Source: Symsagittifera roscoffensis
Taxonomy: Eukaryota; Xenacoelomorpha; Acoela; Convolutidae
Assembly: GCF_963678635.1 (NCBI RefSeq)
Contig: NC_087071.1
Span: 45,123,095 to 45,187,094 of the forward strand
Direction: 5' to 3'
Length of the DNA stretch: 64,000 nt
Below the pieces are notes generated by a model, which was not told the origin of the DNA, made no database searches, and worked only from the letters and a program-made list of their open reading frames with translations. Below, piece by piece: positions 46,601 to 56,329 of this stretch. A program made the position numbers and the translations under genes. Numbering within the stretch: position 1 is the stretch's first letter; every line of letters starts with the position of its first letter.

Positions 46601-46647
46601 CAAAATTTTCTAAGGAAAAAAGCATAAGTTAACTTACCAAGCTGCAT
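37443..46647 (-). CDS. SDR (HPGD-like) pseudoenzyme with long disordered N-terminus, 8 exons, 689 aa predicted
   Basis: The exons on the minus strand are 46638-46647, 44771-46135, 44277-44407, 43725-43848, 43423-43532, 39078-39159, 37916-37989 and 37443-37616. All intron phases match (1,1,0,1,0,1,0) and the coding total is 2,070 nt with a TAG stop. The start is MQL, with an in-frame TGA 6 nt upstream. Residues 1 to about 460 are polar and low-complexity, with a Q-rich run. About residues 470-689 form a Rossmann SDR domain: VIVGGACNAGLIIAKRLL, VVILDINQKRG, LCDSTDNESL, TSSAG, ALIGFTRTFA, ILRVNTIC. Order and spacing follow 15-hydroxyprostaglandin dehydrogenase. The catalytic YxxxK is NTASS, NNAG is FNLV, and one Gly of TGxxxGxG is Asn. 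Oxidoreductase activity is therefore unlikely, and a binding or regulatory role is inferred. One intron uses a GC donor. Confidence 0.85.
37916..37989 (-). CDS. Exon 7 of the SDR-like gene, active-site region
   Basis: The acceptor is TTTGCTTCCAG and the donor TTCGCG|GTTAGA. It encodes IYPLDNVVMNTASSALIGFT. The Tyr and Lys of YxxxK are Asn and Ser here, while the GFTR that follows is kept. Confidence 0.85.
39078..39159 (-). CDS. Exon 6 of the SDR-like gene
   Basis: The acceptor is TATGTTTTAG and the donor TGCAG|GTAATG. It encodes MSKIQSVWLLREFG and VAVLLTSSAG, the strand with the conserved catalytic-region Ser. It is separated from exon 5 by a 4.26-kb intron. Confidence 0.85.
40145..40425. 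repeat. Degenerate CAGACTTT-type repeat
   Basis: Words such as CAGACTTTGCG, TAGACTTT and GAGACTTTG recur irregularly, with a spacing of roughly 15-35 bp. This looks like an old tandem repeat. Confidence 0.6.
40842..41110. repeat. CA microsatellite followed by a G-rich tract
   Basis: A CACACA/CATACA run (about 40850-40965) is followed by a G- and TG-rich tract (about 40978-41110). The two could pair imperfectly. Confidence 0.8.
41950..42330. repeat. Poly-C and C-rich tract followed by a G-rich tract
   Basis: A C run of about 14 (41951-41964) leads into about 270 bp of strongly C-rich sequence with recurring CCCACGTTCA-type words. A G-rich stretch follows (42245-42330). The ORF across the C-rich part is low-complexity and not convincing as a gene. 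Confidence 0.7.
43423..43532 (-). CDS. Exon 5 of the SDR-like gene
   Basis: The acceptor is ATTTGCAG and the donor AACATG|GTAAAA. It encodes CFADIRSLFGDIELLFNLV and HTLEQQLNINM. These align residue by residue with the HPGD helix and the strand carrying NNAG, here replaced. Confidence 0.85.
43725..43848 (-). CDS. Exon 4 of the SDR-like gene
   Basis: The acceptor is TTAATTTCAG. It encodes VVILDINQKRGQELISEL through DSTDNESLK, the second beta-alpha unit, with an Asp at the end of beta 2 as in NAD-preferring SDRs. The only donor consistent with frame and homology is AAAG|GCTAGT, a GC donor. Confidence 0.8.
44150..44250. mobile_element. Fragment of a dispersed element ending GATCCGCCCCTG
   Basis: It shares CAATTTGGTC, CTCGAGAAAATC and TAGATCCGCCCCTG with fragments near 62290-62350 and 63060-63305. 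It lies in an intron of the SDR-like gene. Confidence 0.5.
44277..44407 (-). CDS. Exon 3 of the SDR-like gene, nucleotide-binding start
   Basis: The acceptor is TTCGGCAG and the donor CACCAG|GTAAGG. It encodes the first beta strand and the altered glycine motif GGACNAG. Confidence 0.85.
44771..46135 (-). CDS. Exon 2 of the SDR-like gene, disordered region
   Basis: This 1,365-nt exon follows the acceptor TTTTTCATTATAG and ends AAAG|GTAAAGC. It encodes about 455 polar residues rich in Ser, Asn, Gln, Arg and Asp, with QQQQQQQ-type runs and many Tyr, and no globular domain. It could be a scaffold or a phosphorylated tail. The open frame runs 33 codons beyond the donor, but that read-through has no homology value. 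Confidence 0.85.
46638..46647 (-). CDS. Exon 1 of the SDR-like gene (MQL)
   Basis: ATGCAGCTTG is followed by the donor GTAAGTT. The exon ends in phase 1 and joins the next exon to give Ala. An in-frame TGA just upstream supports this ATG as the start. Confidence 0.6.
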
Positions 46648-46649
46648 CG

Positions 46650-47510
46650 CAACTCAATATTTTGCTCGATTGTTCAAATTAAATCCTGGTTCGAAGCTTA
46701 GCTGAGCAGAAGAACAAAAAAAGTTCACTTAAAAACGACACCTGAAGACCACGCGATCAAAAATATAAAATCATCCAAACTAATTGAAAATCATTAAAGA
46801 ATTCTTTAACTAATCATCGACGCATATTTTCAGTGATTTTTTTATTCAATCAAATTAATGATTGAAAAACGAGTTGTTACAGCTGAATAAAACGGCATAA
46901 GTTAAAACTCATAAAAAATTTATCGACTTCAAGCGCTTTTTGAATTGTCAATTATGACCGATAAGAGAATTGAAAACAAATTTGATTTTGTAAAAATACG
47001 CTTCATAGTTTTATTACAGCTCACATTCATAAAATGATAGATAAGCTATACATATTTTTTTTCAAACTTCACCATTTTCTTTACTTCTATAACAGTTTAA
47101 TTGTAATGAAAACTGTAACTATTTTTACTATGAGTACTCTTAATCTGAATGGCTTTTACGATTACTCTTACGATTTTAATGAGATTGTTTTTTGTAGTAA
47201 TAGTATATCTTAATATAATATCAGTTCTCTGTTGGTGCGTGCATGTTAGTTTATAGACTGTATATTTGTCATGTACACTTAATATTTTTGTAAAAATATA
47301 AGCTCAATTTTTCTCTCGCCCAGTAGACGCCTCTTATGAGTTAAATGGTCCAATTTTTCTTTGTGATTTTTAATAATCGAAAAATGTGCTGCAAATAGTC
47401 TTAAAATTACGTTTTTTATGAGTTCGGCTTCATGACAGAAGTCAAATATCAATTAAACGGTACATGGTTGATTGTTATTGATCCAACTAGATACAAATAT
47501 AACAAGACTG
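46650..47510. other. AT-rich stretch upstream of the SDR-like gene
   Basis: Nothing coding is seen. It would contain the 5' UTR and promoter of the SDR-like gene, but no motif can be defended. Confidence 0.35.
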
Positions 47511-48777
47511 CTAGTATCAGGGCTAAGCCCTGAATGTTCCGACTGCCTTTTAAGGTTTATGGAGCAGTAATAACCTTAAAAAAAATTAAATGTAATAAAA
47601 AAATGAATTAAAAAAACTAAAATGAAACTTTTTATGAGAATCATCCACTCACACGCCAAATAAAGTACAAAAGGATAGATTTCGCTCCTTCTAACAAATA
47701 AATTATGGCAAATACGCTTCTTTAAACCAACTTGTAACGATTTCCAAGACGGATTAAATCTCCGCTTACGCGTTAATAGCGCGAAATATATCGCGCGTTA
47801 ATTGTCACAAAATTCGCCAAAATGGCAACCTTTAAAACCCCATAACTTTACGACAAATGATCATTGAAGAAAAATCATTTCAAATTTGAGCGCAGGACAG
47901 CAATACCTGTCGAATGATACAAAAAAATCCTGTCAAAAATGGCTAGTTAAAAAGTCGAAATTTGTAAGAAAAAAAAAACCAACCCGAGCACAAAAATTCC
48001 TTTACTTTCGTATCGAAAGTCGGAACAATAAATCGACTAGCGCAACTTGTGACGCAACAATATTTCGTGCCTTTTGCATCACATCCAACTGATTGAGGAC
48101 AGATAAATCCTCAGTCTCGATGAGCATAATCTTGCAAAAAACAAAAAACGGTGACATACAAGCAAAAAAAGCTTATATAATTACAAATTTTGTGGGAAGT
48201 ACATGTTTGTCAAGATGTTTTATGATAGTAAGCTTTAATTGTTCCAATTTTTGATACGAAAGTGACGGATATTTGTGGTCGAGGTGGGTTTTTTTTTCTT
48301 CAGACAAATTTCGACTTTTTAACTAGCCATTTTTGACGGAATATTTTTTTCAATAATTCGAAGGGTATTGTTGTGTTGTCCTGAGCTGTAATTTGAAAAT
48401 ATATTTCACCTGTGATCATTTTTTGTAAAGTTATGGGGGTTTAAAGATCGCCATTTTGGCCAATTTGGGAGAATTAACGCGCGATATATTTCGCGCTATT
48501 AACGCGTAAGCGGAGAGTTAATCCGTCTTATAAATTGTTCCATATTGGTTGCAAGAAGCTTATTTGCCATAGATTATTTGTTACAAGGAGGGAAATTTAT
48601 CCTTTTGTACTTTATATGGCGTGTGGGGGGATTATTTTCTTTAAAAATTTCAAATTTTAGAAAAAAAATTTTGATTTTGTTTTATTTTACTTGATTTTTT
48701 AACGTTATCACTGCTCCATAAACCTTAAAAGGCAGTCGGAACATTCAGGGCTTCGCCATGATACGAGCAGTCTTGTT
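47511..48777. mobile_element. Foldback (palindromic) element, 1.27 kb
   Basis: The two ends are inverted copies: AACAAGACTGCTAGTATCAG at the left, and GATACGAGCAGTCTTGTT at the right. Inside, GGCAGTCGGAACATTCAGGG, AACGCGTAAGCGGAGA and TTTTTAACTAGCCATTTTTG on the right have inverted partners on the left. The arms are each about 550 bp around a spacer near 48.1-48.2 kb. No transposase is encoded, so it would be non-autonomous. Half copies lie at 36300 and 63595. Confidence 0.85.
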
Positions 48778-49026
48778 TATTTTGGGGTCACTGTAACGTT
48801 TAACATCCATGGCCTCCCGCAAATCAAATTGAAATTTTTAGATAAAAATTCAAATAGCTGTTTGCTTTCCATTTTTATAGCTATTTGAATAGTTTTGACA
48901 ACAAAATATTGGAACATTTATTTTGGAAAAATGAAATGTTTTGGACCAAATAATTAGTTTAGCTTACTGGTGTTCTATTCAATTAGCATCATGAATTACC
49001 ACACTTTACATAATATTCACGACAAG

Positions 49027-49456
49027 CTCCAATGATTAAAATAAAATCGCCCTACGTTTTCTTTCTTAGTAAAGAAAATATCGTAACAAATTTTTTAGTT
49101 ATGACAGGTTGTGAAGTATATCTTGTATATTGCAAAATTTTTGTCCAAAAGTTTCTTGGTTGCATTATGAATTTGCGACATCTGTAATTTGTCTGACCCA
49201 CATATGGACGCTAGAGAGACAAATACTTTTTTTACTTGTAACTCCAATGATTAAAATAAAATCGCCCTACGTTTTCTTTCTTAGTAAAGAAAATATCGTA
49301 ACAAATTTTTTAGTTATGACAGGTTGTGAAGTATATCTTGTATATTGCAAAATTTTTGTCCAAAAGTTTCTTGGTTGCATTATGAATTTGCGACATCTGT
49401 AATTTGTCTGACCCACATATGGACGCTAGAGAGACAAATACTTTTTTTACTTGTAA
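49027..49456. repeat. Exact 215-bp tandem duplication
   Basis: The block starting CTCCAATGATTAAAATAAAA at 49027 is repeated from 49242, with no difference seen by eye. This is either a very recent duplication or an assembly artefact. Confidence 0.9.
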
Positions 49457-49459
49457 CTT

Positions 49460-50945
49460 ATGTGATTAATGTAAAATTTTCCGATCCAGTTACTTCATAA
49501 AAAATACTCTTAGCCACGGTAAAGACGCTCTAAGTTACTTTTTACAAGTTCAAAAATAATCTGAAGGAATTTCTTTTTTACCTGTCAATTTAATTTTTTT
49601 GGACTAACAGTATAATGTAGTTCCAAAAACCTTTTTAGCCCTGTTTGGATTTTAACAAAAACATGAATAAGACATTTTTGTTGGGTTGATAAACTAATCG
49701 CCTAAAACAACACTAATCATCACTAATCATCGACAGTAGCTCAAAAACATTGTATCTACCTTATGCGCTTTTTGCAGAGTCTTCATTGTTCCAACTTAAA
49801 AAAAATGAAGAATAACTCTGCTCAGTGCAGCTTTATCAGAAAAATTTTGGCTTTTTTAGCTATTCTTTTTTATAAAGCGTTTCAAACTAAGAAGCATTGA
49901 TTTACTCCGTAAAATTAAATAATTAGTTTTAATGTGATTATTATACCTATTGTAATGGGCAACTGAAAACTGCCAAATTGACCGAACCAGTACAATCAAC
50001 GTTCGATTCTTTTGTAATTATATGTGAGTGATGACTTATTCCGGCTCTGAAGTCGTTACAAATTGAATTTTGGCTCGTTTTGACGCCAATCACCTGAGGT
50101 TTTTAATACCTTGTTAATCGCTAAATGCATCACTCTGTTCTTCTTGCAGCGCGTGAGGCAAAGATTGCTGGAAAAAAGCTTTAAAAGGTTGTGAAAAACG
50201 AATACAAATTTTTAACAAAGTTTTTCATGATCTTCATTGCGCCCGCAAAAATTGGGTTTTTGCACTGATAAAAACATTAAAATCAAAAAATCAATAACTA
50301 TTCAAAACGAATAATTCTTAACACCGGCGATGATTTTTTTTTGATGCCTTAAAACGTTCAAAGAACTTTTTTAACCACCTGGAGACAAATCGTTCTTTAA
50401 CTTAGCTTCAACCCCGGTCTTAACCTCTTGTTAATATTCTAATCTAAAAAACCTGCTGTTTAAACTATTTTCTTTGCTTTTTTGCTTTTTTGAAAACACG
50501 GAAAGTATTTATAAAAATTATCCAAGTTTACACTAACTCAAGCAAATAAATTTTTCATCAAAAAATGAATAGTTTCAGATAATGATAATGAATTTTTTGG
50601 CTTGAAAACGTTATTTTTGACACTTGATCAATCGAAACTAAATTTTCAATCATAAGTGAGTTTCAAACTTCAGCATTAAGTTTCTTTTTTGTTTGTAAAA
50701 CGAAGCCAATTTGTTTAAAGATGCATGATGTACAACAAGCGGAATCTAAATTTGTTGTATTCTTGTTAGGTTTAAACATCCGTACAAATTTAGTTTTTTG
50801 TTTAATTTTAATCTGATAAACAGTATTGGCTACTTTGAAATGAGCCATTCTAACTGTCAACCTTTTTTTAGGAGAGTTCAAATTTTTGATAAGGATAAAT
50901 AGTATTTTGCAAATTTGATAGCTCTAGCTAGATCACTATAAAACT
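49460..50945. other. AT-rich stretch, no gene seen
   Basis: Nothing beyond short chance ORFs was found. Confidence 0.4.
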
Positions 50946-50950
50946 GATTT

Positions 50951-52891
50951 ATTACATCCTAACATTTTCATTATTCCGAATTTCAAGTTACTTAATGAAC
51001 GGTTCATTACTGACCAGACATTTTCATTGTTCCGAATTTCAGGTTACTTAATGAACGGTTCATTACTGACCAAACATTTTCATTATTCCGAATTTCAGGT
51101 TACTTAATGAACGGTTCATTACTGACCAAACATTTTCATTATTCCGAAATTCAGGTTACTAAGAACGGTTCATTACCGACCAAACATTTTCATTATTCCG
51201 ATTTTCAGGTTACTTAATGAACGGTTCATTACCGACCAAACATTTTCATTATTCCGAATTTCAGGTTACTTAATGAACGGTTCATTACTGACCAAACAGT
51301 TTCATTATTCCGAATTTCAGGTTACTTACTGAACGGTTCATTACTGACCAAACATTTTCATTATTCCGATTTTCAGGTTACTTAATGAACGGTTCATTAC
51401 TGACCAAACATTTTCATTATTCCGAATTTCAGGTTTCTAAGAACGGTTCATTACTGACCAAACATTTTCGTTATTCCGAATTTCAGGTTACTTCATTACT
51501 GACCAAACATTTTCATTATTCCGAATTTCAGGTTACTTAATGAACGGTTCATTACTGACCAAACATTTTCATTATTCCGAATTTCAGGTTACTTAATGAA
51601 CGGTTCATTACGGACCAAACATTTTCATTATTCCGAATTTCAGGTTACTTAATGAACGGTTCATTACTGACCAAACATTTTCATTATTGCGAATTTCAGG
51701 TTACTTAATGAACGGTTCATTACTGACCAAGCATTTTCATTATTCCGAAATTCAGGTTACTAAGAACGGTTCATTACTGATCAAACATTTTCGTTATTCC
51801 GAATTTCAGGTTACTTAATGAACGGTTCATTACTGACCAAAGATTTTCATTATTCCGAATTTCAGGTTACTTAATGAACGGTTCATTACTGACCAAACAT
51901 TTTCATTATTCCGAATTTCAGGTTACTTAATGAACGGTTCATTACTGACCAAATATTTTCATTATTCCGAATTTCAGGTTACTAAATGAACGGTTCATTA
52001 CTGACCAAACATTTTCATTATTCCGAATTTCAGGTTACTTAATGAACAGTTCATTACTGACCAAACATTTTCATTATTCCGAATTTCAGGTTACTTAATG
52101 AACGGTTCATCACTGACCAAACATTTTCATTATTTCGAATTTCAGGTTACTTAATGAACGGTTCATTACTGACCAAATATTTTCATTATTCCGAATTTCA
52201 GGTTACTAAATGAACGGTTCATTACTGACCAAACATTTTCATTATTCCGAATTTCAGGTTACTTAATGAACAGTTCATTACTGACCAAACATTTTCATTA
52301 TTCCGAATTTCAGGTTACTTAATGAACGGTTCATCACTGACCAAAGATTTTCATTATTCCGAATTTCAGGTTACTTAATGAACGTTCATTACTGACCAAA
52401 CATTTTAATTATTCCGAATTTCAGGTTACTTAATGAACGGTTCATTACTGACCAAATATTTTCATTATTCCGAATTTCAGGTTACTAAATGAACGGTTCA
52501 TTACTGACCAAACATTTTCATTATTCCGAATTTCAGGTTACTTAATGAACAGTTCATTACTGACCAAACATTTTCATTATTCCGAATTTCAGGTTACTTA
52601 ATGAACGGTTCATCACTGACCAAACATTTTCATTATTCCGAATTTCAGGTTACTTAATGAACGGTTCATTACTGACCAAACATTTTCATTATTCCGAATT
52701 TCAGGTTACTTAATGAACGGTTCATTACTGACCAAATATTTTCATTATTCCAAATTTCAGGTTACTAAATGAACGGTTCATTACTGACCAAACATTTTCA
52801 TTATTCCGAATTTCAGGTTACTTAATGAACGGTTCAATTTTGACCAAACATTTTCATTATTCCGAATTTCAGGTTACTTAATGAACGGTTC
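50951..52891. repeat. 56-bp satellite, about 34 copies
   Basis: The unit reads TGACCAAACATTTTCATTAT, then TCCGAATTTCAGGTTACTTA, then ATGAACGGTTCATTAC. It contains a near-perfect palindrome, ATGAAC-G-GTTCAT. Most units are intact and a few are shortened by about 5-22 bp. Linked variants (AAATATT, ACTAAATG, AACAGTTC, TTCATCAC) recur together every four or five units in the second half. Confidence 0.95.
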
Positions 52892-53733
52892 CTTTTGCGA
52901 TAAATTTGCGATAAGTTTTCTTCTACAAACTTTTGCAAATTAAGCTGATTTGTATTAAATACCCGCTATATGCTGGTTTTCTTTTAATCCATGACGGATC
53001 TCAAAGCAACCCAACTTTAATTGAGGCAAAATAATTACGAGACGATAACAAAGCAAAATAGTTACAAGTCGATACAAACATCATTTCGTACTTGACATTG
53101 AGTAGGAGATGGTAGGAGATCTTTAGAAAATGCTTTTTTCCTTTTTTCCTCATTTTAAGTTTAACATTTTGAACCAAAAACTACGTTCCTTGTCTTAAAA
53201 AGCAGTCGGAACCTAAATATACAAAATGTTTTAATAACATTATTCGGTTTAAACTATAATAATCAATCAGTACGAAATGGTATATACAGAAATTAAAATG
53301 ATACTTTCCTTTTTTTCTCAATTTATCTTTCAACTTTTTGAATTAAAAACTGCGTCACTTGCCGTTAAAGGCAGTCGGTCCCTTAGGGACAAAAATTGTG
53401 TCGATAATTTTATTCGGTTTCTACTATAAAAAACCAATCAGTTTTTTTGAATTAGTTTGACTTCATCCAAATTGTTGCAAAAAACAATCTTGAAATTATC
53501 TTGAAAATTTTTGATGGAAGGTTAATTTTCAAAAATTTTGTTTCAAAATCACCCTCACTGAAAAGTTTACCTCAAACTTTTACCCTGGTCTTGAAAATTG
53601 GAAATTAAACAATAAAAAACATTCAGAATACAAAAATTAAATTTTTCAGCTAATACGACTCAATTTATTCTGGATGGAACAAACATTATGATGATTCAAT
53701 GAAAGATAATTGGGAAAGATAATTTATATCAGT
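52892..53733. other. AT-rich stretch with foldback-like scraps
   Basis: Two segments near 53195 and 53360 contain AGCAGTCGGAACC and GGCAGTCGGTCCC, which resemble the foldback arms. Otherwise nothing is seen. Confidence 0.45.
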
Positions 53734-54279
53734 TCATAACTTCAGATTCTGGTGGTCTTCCAGCGAAATCCCAGAATCAGTCAAAATGGCCGAAATCTCG
53801 ACCATATTTCGTCTAAGCCGACTTAAATTCAACGGTGTTATTTCTGCTTTTGGCTTCCTATTACGAACATTTTTTCCATCACCTTCGTTTTGCATTTTCC
53901 TCACAGAGCCATTCCTCGGCAAGTTATCAAATTTATTATCTGTTTCGTCGATTTTTGTATCGTATGTTGGCAATTTATCATACGCGCCGTCTTTGCTAGC
54001 ATAACCATTAGAGAGTATTAGAATTTCGTCATTAAGATGGTCATTATTGTCAGAGTTTTTTGGTTTTAAGTTTCCGTTAAGGTAATTTTTACACGGACTG
54101 CTGCTGAACCCTGTGAAATCTTTCTTCATCCTCGGTGATTGCGGGCTTCCATTGGCTGATTTTTCGGCTAAATAGGTGTTTTCGGCTAGTTCGCGCTGTT
54201 GTCGCATCTGTTTCTGGATCTTCTTTTTCTCTCGTTCGCTTTTGATTGAAGCGTAGATACGCGTCCCATATCCATAGGC
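53734..54279 (-). CDS. Last exon of an unidentified gene (cytoplasmic tail-like)
   Basis: It follows the acceptor CATATTTTAG and encodes AYGYGTRIYASIKSEREKKK, a basic helical stretch (IQKQMRQQRELAE), then a polar region and a C-terminal ISAILTDSGISLEDHQNLKL before the stop. Length is 181 codons. The composition fits a cytoplasmic tail. I do not recognise the family. Confidence 0.6.
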   Translation of the reverse strand, partial: AYGYGTRIYASIKSEREKKKIQKQMRQQRELAENTYLAEKSANGSPQSPRMKKDFTGFSSSPCKNYLNGNLKPKNSDNNDHLNDEILILSNGYASKDGAYDKLPTYDTKIDETDNKFDNLPRNGSVRKMQNEGDGKNVRNRKPKAEITPLNLSRLRRNMVEISAILTDSGISLEDHQNLKL

Positions 54280-54417
54280 CTAAAATATGCCATAAACTTT
54301 CTTAGCGTATTTTTTTCTGTAACTAATTTCTTCATTAGTCATTTTTTTAAAATAATTCTAGTTTTGAGAAGCAGTTTATCTCAATATAACTGTCGATACG
54401 AAGAAATTTTAAATTAC

Positions 54418-54455
54418 CTTTCGAGACCATTTACTGGTGCACAATTTTGCTCTTG
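54418..54455 (-). CDS. 38-bp internal exon of the same gene
   Basis: The acceptor is TTTTTTTCTAG and the donor CGAAAG|GTAATT. It encodes RAKLCTSKWSRK and joins the last exon in phase 0. Its phase-1 start does not join exon 55277-55450 directly, so at least one exon between them is unseen. Confidence 0.55.
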
Positions 54456-54648
54456 CTAGAAAAAAATGAGATTACAACAAACAACAAAAAGTTTGTAGTT
54501 TATTACACTCTAAATAGTTAAATTGTTATATAATACTGAATTCGTAAATCTGTAACTGATGTAATCAGGTTTTTAAACTTCATTTACGCAGAAAAAAAAA
54601 GCTTAAATACTGAAAAAGTTCAAGGAATAGACTTCCAAATGAACTCAA

Positions 54649-54896
54649 AATATGGAAGCTAACAAGACTGAGCAAAAAATTTTTGATTGTGTTCTAAGTC
54701 ACGATTACATTTCCTGAAAATTTTCAGAAAACTTCCGAATTTCAAAATATTCAAATCAAATGAAATATTTCATTTGATATTTACATTTTTGAAATTCGGA
54801 AGTCTTCGGAAAATTTCAAAGATGTGTAATCACGACTTTGAAGGCTATCAGAAAAGAATTTTGCTCAGATTCGCTAGCTTCCATATATTGAGTTAA
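54649..54896. mobile_element. Hairpin MITE-like inverted repeat, about 250 bp
   Basis: CTCAAAATATGGAAGCTA at the left mirrors TAGCTTCCATATATTGAG at the right. Further in, AACTTCCGAATTTCAAAA mirrors TTTTTGAAATTCGGAAG and CTAAGTCACGATTACA mirrors TGTAATCACGACTTTG. The whole segment can fold into one long hairpin. Confidence 0.85.
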
Positions 54897-55111
54897 TTGG
54901 GTAACCTATACTTTGAAATTTTTTTCTGGGTAAATGAAGCTTAAAGTCTGATTACTATCCAATAAACAACTAACGTTTTCTTTAGTATAATCTCATTTTT
55001 TAGCATGAGCAACGAGCAACATTATGCATGTTTTTAGCATTAGCATAAATGATCGGTTTGTTATCATTTTTAGTTTTTCCAGCAAAAGAATTAAAAAATT
55101 TAAATCAAGGA

Positions 55112-55258
55112 ACAAACCCCCACCCCCCCCCCCCCCCCCACCCCAGATAGACCAAGTTAAGATCTTCCACCCCAGCATTTTAATTCGCATTAAATTTGAT
55201 AAACGGTTTTTTTGGGGGGGGGGGAAGGATGTTAAGTTGGTCCAAAAAACATATTGTT
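55112..55258. repeat. Poly-C tract paired with a poly-G tract
   Basis: A run of about 17 C flanked by CCCCCAC is followed about 80 bp later by a run of about 10 G. GACCAAGTTAAGATCTTCC after the C run is mirrored by GGAAGGATGTTAAGTTGGTC around the G run, so this is a small foldback sequence lying in the intron. Confidence 0.7.
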
Positions 55259-55276
55259 TGCTATGACTCATCTCAC

Positions 55277-55450
55277 TTTTTCTAGCATGAGAAGCATGGT
55301 GCAGACAACACTGACTGAACTCCACTTGGTGGCTGTGATGACACTCTTCACTTGCGTGACTAACCCGTCCTTCCATTGCACTTCAACCACAAATCGGGAG
55401 GAGTTCTTGGCCCCTATGAAGCCCTCACGGTCAATCAGAGACAGACTGAT
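55277..55450 (-). CDS. Upstream exon of the same gene (ectodomain plus start of a membrane segment)
   Basis: The acceptor is ATTTCTGCAG and the donor GAAAAA|GTGAGA. It encodes ISLSLIDREGFIGAKNSSRF (with an NSS glycosylation sequon), VVEVQWKDGLVTQVKSVITA and SSVSVVCTMLLML. This suggests an extracellular beta-rich domain leading into a membrane helix. Both splice sites are good and there are no stops. Decayed copies of its first third are repeated upstream. Confidence 0.6.
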
Positions 55451-55609
55451 CTGCAGAAATAAGAAGAACAAACAACCATTAATTGTTGAGATAATAATGT
55501 TAACCATCATATAGTTGTTTCAAAAACCGTTGATAAAAATTTAAGACCAGTTGATCGTATCCAATAAAATTGATCGATATTCAAAAGCAGCCATTTGTAT
55601 GGGATTGTC

Positions 55610-55680
55610 GATATAACTATAGAGCTCTCACAGTTAACAAGAGCCAGGTTGATCTTCAGAAGTCTGAATAAACAATCATC
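55610..55680 (-). pseudogene. Decayed partial copy of exon 55277-55450
   Basis: Plus-strand AGAGCTCTCACAGTTAACAA and GGTTGATCTTCAGAAG match, with changes, the start of the exon and its acceptor (GCCCTCACGGTCAATCAGAG and GACTGATCTGCAGAAA). Confidence 0.55.
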
Positions 55681-55778
55681 AAGTGACTTGAAACTAAATT
55701 AATTGCTTAGAAAACAGTTGATAAAAATGGAACCTTTTGACTGTACAAACCAAAAAACATATATAGTTTTATAACAAA

Positions 55779-56314
55779 TATTCCAAATTAACATGACTTA
55801 ACTTATTGCGATCGACCAAATCGCAGCTAGTTAGAACAAGGGATCTTTCTGAATGTTGCTAAGACTTTCCTATTCTTATTCAATAAACAAAGTTTCTTTC
55901 ACTCGTAAATAGATATATTATTTCAAATATAGAGGACAAACATCAATTATATACCAAGAGACATTGGGGTATGGATTGATAGTTATCGAGATAGAGATTT
56001 GAGATTTTGGTGATTGGGATGGTTGGGGGTCTCAGTATGAGAGTGGTTGTGAGATGGTTGTTCGTGTGATCTGGTATATTTTCGCTTGGCTTATATACCG
56101 TAGATATTAATATTTTCAACATTCCATCTGTTGGTTAAACCAATCAGAAAGAAACAACACATGCTGTAATGTTTGCTTTTGGTGATATTTTAGAGATTTC
56201 AACACATAACTTCAAGGTAGCATATGATACAAGTTTAAGAATTATGTTTCTGATTTCAAGTCAGAACATATGGTAAAATTTTAAGAATTGTGTTTCTGAT
56301 TTCAATTCAGAACA
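55779..56314 (-). repeat. 3' LTR of the gag-env element
   Basis: It is homologous to 60552-61089. Both contain TGCGATCGACCAAATCGCAG, GCTTATATACCGTAGAT and paired TTTCTGATTTCA segments. In element orientation it begins TGTTCTGAATT and ends GGAATA. Confidence 0.88.
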
Positions 56315-56329
56315 TCCAACCATCTTATA

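Noticed and set aside
50951-52891. CRISPR-like array
   Set aside because: The units are directly adjacent, with no unique spacers, and the genome is eukaryotic. It is a satellite.
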